A DNA stretch of 34,341 nt from Candidatus Omnitrophota bacterium. Lineage in GTDB: Bacteria; Omnitrophota; Gorgyraeia; 2-01-FULL-45-10. Below, in pieces: positions 31,171 to 34,341 of this stretch. Made by a program: the position numbers and the translations under genes. The notes under the pieces are model-generated. The model worked only from the letters and a program-made list of their open reading frames with translations. It was not told the origin of the DNA and made no database searches. Location: positions 1 to 34,341 of the forward strand of contig JAFGRN010000060.1 in assembly GCA_016935115.1 (NCBI GenBank), given 5' to 3'. How positions within the stretch are numbered: position 1 is the first letter of the stretch; each line of letters starts with the position of its first letter.

Positions 31171-31841
31171 ATCCTGCGATAGCCGCAATCCTTACTGTTG
31201 CAAATTGCGCATTGAGATCCTGCCTTAGAGAACAATCCTTTAGGACCGATCCCGACAAGCCCCGAAATCGATTTTTTCGGCACCATCATTAGGCTTTCGG
31301 TAAGGCGTACGTTTATTTTGGAAAAATCGATTAATTTATCCAGTATTGATTGCTCCTGTATGGGCCAATCACAGTATCCGGGACTGAAGCGCATCGATAC
31401 GCTTTTGTTTTTTGCCCCGTATTCCTTCCTTAGGCGATCCTCCAGGTTTTCCGCAAGCGACTCGACGGCGAACGACCCCGTCCTGTCGAGCATATATCCT
31501 GACAGGGTATCGCCGCCGGCCATAAGGACGGAGGCTTCTTTTTCTATTGCCGGGCCTATTGTTACAAGAAAGAGAGAGATATATTCCGCTCCGTTGAGAA
31601 ATGCCGCGAGAGAGGAACCGCTTAAGGTTGCGCCGCCCTCGACTTTTATCGAACCATTGCCTATGGATACGATTTTTTTCAGTAATGTCATAGCTATAGG
31701 CAAGGCTATTTTACGGGCTTTCTTTATGGATGCTCCGGCTGCGGAAACGATCTCACTCCCGGAAGAGGGAAGTATCCTCTCTTTTTCGAGGACAGAATTT
31801 CTGACCCATGCCCAGTCGACGGTTAAATCGCGGATTATCAA
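31167..31841 (-). CDS. Stand-alone cobalamin-dependent methionine synthase activation-domain-like protein
   Basis: RFSPGYCDWPIQEQ (S-adenosylmethionine-binding RxSPGY-type motif) and C-terminal CAICNSKDCGYRR. Confidence 0.75.
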   Translation of the reverse strand: MIIRDLTVDWAWVRNSVLEKERILPSSGSEIVSAAGASIKKARKIALPIAMTLLKKIVSIGNGSIKVEGGATLSGSSLAAFLNGAEYISLFLVTIGPAIEKEASVLMAGGDTLSGYMLDRTGSFAVESLAENLEDRLRKEYGAKNKSVSMRFSPGYCDWPIQEQSILDKLIDFSKINVRLTESLMMVPKKSISGLVGIGPKGLFSKAGSQCAICNSKDCGYRRI

Positions 31842-33001
31842 CGGAGTACCCAGTAATCGGTGCCGTCCTTGAACTTCAATAAATAAAGACGGCGATTTGC
31901 GTTAGGGGATTTTCCGAGGATGCGCATGTAAAAGTCGTCATAGAATTCGGGGCTTTCGAGGTAGTAGCCATGGCCGTAAGATGCTTTGTTTATCGGAGTT
32001 ACATCGACCAGCGTTATCCTGTCGGGCTCAAGAGACTTTAGGTACAGGATATCTTTGGTTTCATCCATCTGATCCTGCTTTTTTTCTCTATGCCGGCCGA
32101 GCCTCTTTTCGCCGTTTATGAAACCGCTCATGAGCAGCGCGCCGTCGTTTGCCGATACGTATGTGGTAAGTTTCTTAGATAACGCGGCCAGTTCGTGCTT
32201 GAATTGCTCATCAAATTCTTTCTGGCCCACATCCGGGGCGGCGAGCACTACGTGATCTATCTCCGCCTCCGTGTCGGCGAGATCGGGGTCCTTATGCATG
32301 TGATCGAAGGCGTCACAGACGACCTGGCAGCCAAGACTCGACGCTACGACCCAGATCTTTTCTGGCTTTACCTGTTTGGCCACTTTAGTCAGCAGCTCTC
32401 CTAGATATGGGCCGGAGCTTTTGGCGTAATCGTGAGCCTTCTTATAGCCGCCAATGCTTACGGATTGGTCACCGGGCCAGTCAAATAGGAGGACCGGCGT
32501 ATTTACGTCCAGTAAATACGCGAAGTAGGAGGCCTTGATCGCCGTCGCTTCGAAGTTGTCCTTATATCCGAAGACCATTACGAGGAGGGACTTGTGCGGA
32601 GATGCCGCCACTGTTTCGGACAATTTTTTAATGAATTCCCCGTCATTCAATTTGCCGACTTCCTGTACGCCTATAGTGCCGCGTCTTTTGAGCCTATTGG
32701 GCAGCATCTTGCCGATGGTGACGTCGGGGTCGATCCTGACATTCAGCGTGCCGAACGTCATCTTATCCGCCAGCGCCCTGCCAAACGCCGGCGATTCTGC
32801 CGCCGCGTCTTCGATGTTCCTGTCGGTCGCGTAGAAGATGTCGATGACTCTGTAATGGCCTTCAGTTTTATACGGGATCCGCTTGTAGAGATCGGCGAAG
32901 TATGTCCTGGCGCTCTGTAATGGGAGAGAGGCGCATCCGGAAAGCAGGAATATGGCGCATGCGCACCCCGCAAGCCTTATATATGGGGATCGGTTCTTCA
33001 T
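31838..33001 (-). CDS. DUF900-type alpha/beta hydrolase lipoprotein
   Basis: Lipobox LSGC; IDIFYATDRN, KSLLVMVFGYKDNFE, FDWPGDQS, VVASSLGCQVVCDA nucleophile-elbow-like motif. Confidence 0.8.
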   Translation of the reverse strand: MKNRSPYIRLAGCACAIFLLSGCASLPLQSARTYFADLYKRIPYKTEGHYRVIDIFYATDRNIEDAAAESPAFGRALADKMTFGTLNVRIDPDVTIGKMLPNRLKRRGTIGVQEVGKLNDGEFIKKLSETVAASPHKSLLVMVFGYKDNFEATAIKASYFAYLLDVNTPVLLFDWPGDQSVSIGGYKKAHDYAKSSGPYLGELLTKVAKQVKPEKIWVVASSLGCQVVCDAFDHMHKDPDLADTEAEIDHVVLAAPDVGQKEFDEQFKHELAALSKKLTTYVSANDGALLMSGFINGEKRLGRHREKKQDQMDETKDILYLKSLEPDRITLVDVTPINKASYGHGYYLESPEFYDDFYMRILGKSPNANRRLYLLKFKDGTDYWVLR

Positions 33002-33026
33002 GGTGACGAGATTATACCATGAAGCG

Positions 33027-33839
33027 CTATTTGAGTGTTGTTAAAAACCAATCGGTCAATAATTTCTTCATCCGGTCGGGATCCCGCTGGACCAGCCTCT
33101 CCGCGTGGAGGCCGCCTTTTATGATTTCGAGCTTCTTATTGCCGTGAAAGGCATCGTAAAGCTTCTTTGAATGGCAGTCTTTTATGATCCAGTCATTATC
33201 GCCATGGACAAAGAGGATAGAGGTATTTTTTACCTCTCCTATGGTATCGATCGGGTCGTTCTTCTTTAGCAGGATGCTGCCCGCCCTGGCGCCTTTTCCT
33301 TCCCAGCCGCACGCGATATTGTCGAAGAGATCCGCCAGCATCCCCGGCTCCCAGAAGTGAAAGTTTATATTGTCGAATCTCGATGGACAGCTTATGAGGA
33401 CCATGCTTTCGATACCTCCCTGTTTCGCAGCGACATTTATGGCCGCTTCCGCGCCCATGGAGTAGGCTACTATGCCGAGATGTTTGTAGCCTTTGGATAA
33501 GGCGTAGTCGATGGCAGCCTCGAGGTCCATGGGCTCTTTGAGCGACCACGTGAATTTTCCGCCGCTCTCTCCGTGGCCCCTGAAGTCGAATATAAGGACA
33601 TCGTAGGTAGGGGTGAGGAGACGGACGGTTTTGCGCATCCAGCGGTTTTCCTTGCTGTTGTAGTAACCGGGGCAGACTATGACGCAGGTGTCGGAGCCAT
33701 TTTTGTAGCGGTCGTACGCGATCTCGACGCCGTCGGCGGTTCGTAATGTGCCGGACTCGATCTCTTCGGAGATGGCAAGCGCCGCCCGGATCGCCAGAAA
33801 CGCGAGGATCATGAATGCGGCAGGCATAAGTCTTTTCAT
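33027..33839 (-). CDS. Secreted alpha/beta hydrolase (serine aminopeptidase S33/dienelactone hydrolase type)
   Basis: Signal peptide; FDFRGHGESGG, IVAYSMGAEAAI (GxSxG-like AYSMGA), HGDNDWII, GGLHAE. Confidence 0.85.
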   Translation of the reverse strand: MKRLMPAAFMILAFLAIRAALAISEEIESGTLRTADGVEIAYDRYKNGSDTCVIVCPGYYNSKENRWMRKTVRLLTPTYDVLIFDFRGHGESGGKFTWSLKEPMDLEAAIDYALSKGYKHLGIVAYSMGAEAAINVAAKQGGIESMVLISCPSRFDNINFHFWEPGMLADLFDNIACGWEGKGARAGSILLKKNDPIDTIGEVKNTSILFVHGDNDWIIKDCHSKKLYDAFHGNKKLEIIKGGLHAERLVQRDPDRMKKLLTDWFLTTLK

Positions 33840-33893
33840 ATGCTAACTTCGGATTTTACCCTAAAGATCCTCTCTTCGCAATCGGAAAAACAA

Positions 33894-33932
33894 GGGACGT
33901 TTGTACCCATATTTAACCTTGAAACTGTCCCC
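33894..33932. repeat. Imperfect GGGAC...GTCCC inverted repeat, related to the 17510-17570 element
   Basis: GGGACGTTTG...GAAACTGTCCCC; same GGGGACAGT core as 17551. Confidence 0.35.
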
Positions 33933-33947
33933 GGCATGTGCTATATT
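33919..33947 (+). promoter_or_regulatory. Sigma70-like promoter for tRNA-Asn
   Basis: TTGAAA (33919-33924), N17, TATATT (33942-33947), about 36 nt before the tRNA. Confidence 0.5.
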
Positions 33948-33982
33948 CACTATCGCGCGATTTTGTTCTTTGAACATTCCGC

Positions 33983-34341
33983 TCCCCTGTAGCTCAGTCG
34001 GTAGAGCATCTGGCTGTGCACGAGGCGCGAAGCGCCGAGTGCAAGACTCGGCGCACAGCGTCTAAAGTTAGCAGCCTCCGGTGGAAATGCCGGAGTGAAA
34101 AGCGAGTAAATTCAGGGAACGCCCGAAGAAGCTCCATCGGGTCAATCCTGAGCCAAGTCCCGAGCAAAGCCGTAAGGCCGCGCCGAGGGAAAGGTGCAGA
34201 GACTAGAGACTCGCTGCCTAAGGTCTATGGTTCGACAGACTCACCATTAAGACTATGGCAATGGTATAGTCCGACTCTCCGAGTAATCGGAGTCAGATCG
34301 TAACCAGAGTGTCCGAGGTTCGAGTCCTCGCGGGGGAGCCA
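33983..34341 (+). tRNA. tRNA-Asn(GUU), split gene: exon 1 33983-34017, exon 2 34301-34341 (encoded CCA)
   Basis: Acceptor TCCCCTG/CGGGGGA, D-arm GCTC AGTCGGTA GAGC, anticodon stem TCTGG/CCAGA, joined loop CTGTTAA (GUU), T-arm CGAGG TTCGAGT CCTCG, discriminator G, CCA. Joined exons give a perfect 76-nt tRNA with U1-A72 and G73 as in bacterial tRNA-Asn. Confidence 0.93.
34018..34300 (+). ncRNA. Group I intron (IC3/tRNA-Leu-intron-like), 283 nt, no endonuclease ORF
   Basis: IGS GTTAGCAGCC (34067-34076) pairs with the exon junction GGCUGU|UAAC with G-U at the splice site; P3 AGCGAGT (34101-34107)/ACTCGCT (34209-34215); P4 TCAGG (34112-34116)/CCTGA (34147-34151); R element GGTGCAGAGACTAGA; P7 GACTA (34201-34205)/TAGTC (34267-34271); last intron base G34300. 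Confidence 0.93.

Noticed and set aside
34016-34303. 95-aa ORF spanning the tRNA intron (possible homing endonuclease)
   Set aside because: It coincides almost exactly with the structured group I intron, has no LAGLIDADG/GIY-YIG/HNH motif, and overlaps P1-P9 core elements.

Overview
The window is a gene-dense, mostly plus-strand bacterial segment. Gene content and style resemble Omnitrophota or similar uncultivated lineages, but taxonomy cannot be proven from the window alone. From left to right it contains: the 3' end of a Gly/Pro-rich collagen-like repeat CDS; a FadL/OmpP1-like porin; a tightly overlapping envelope gene string (PlsC, class A beta-lactamase-like protein, response regulator, histidine kinase, FemAB/BioF2-like GNAT, two SMR-type half transporters, AsmA-like protein); an orphan YhcG/DUF1016 PDDEXK nuclease; a 1874-aa mosaic secreted protein with HExxH and JAMM motifs and in-frame repeat insertions; a thioredoxin-CcdA/DsbD-DUF1573 fusion followed by two extremely Cys-rich secreted proteins; a SpoIIE/RsbU phosphatase; an MFS transporter; dnaX-recR; a four-subunit porGDAB-type ketoacid:ferredoxin oxidoreductase; a MetH-activation-domain protein; and two alpha/beta hydrolases. 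At the right edge is a tRNA-Asn(GUU) gene interrupted between anticodon positions 35 and 36 by a 283-nt group I intron. The intron's internal guide sequence, P3, P4, P7 and omega-G can be read directly, and this is the strongest unexpected finding. Other notable items are the giant mosaic protein, the Cys-rich/thiol-redox cluster, the envelope operon, an attenuator-like terminator in the DUF1016 leader, and an SD-sequestering hairpin before the AsmA-like gene.
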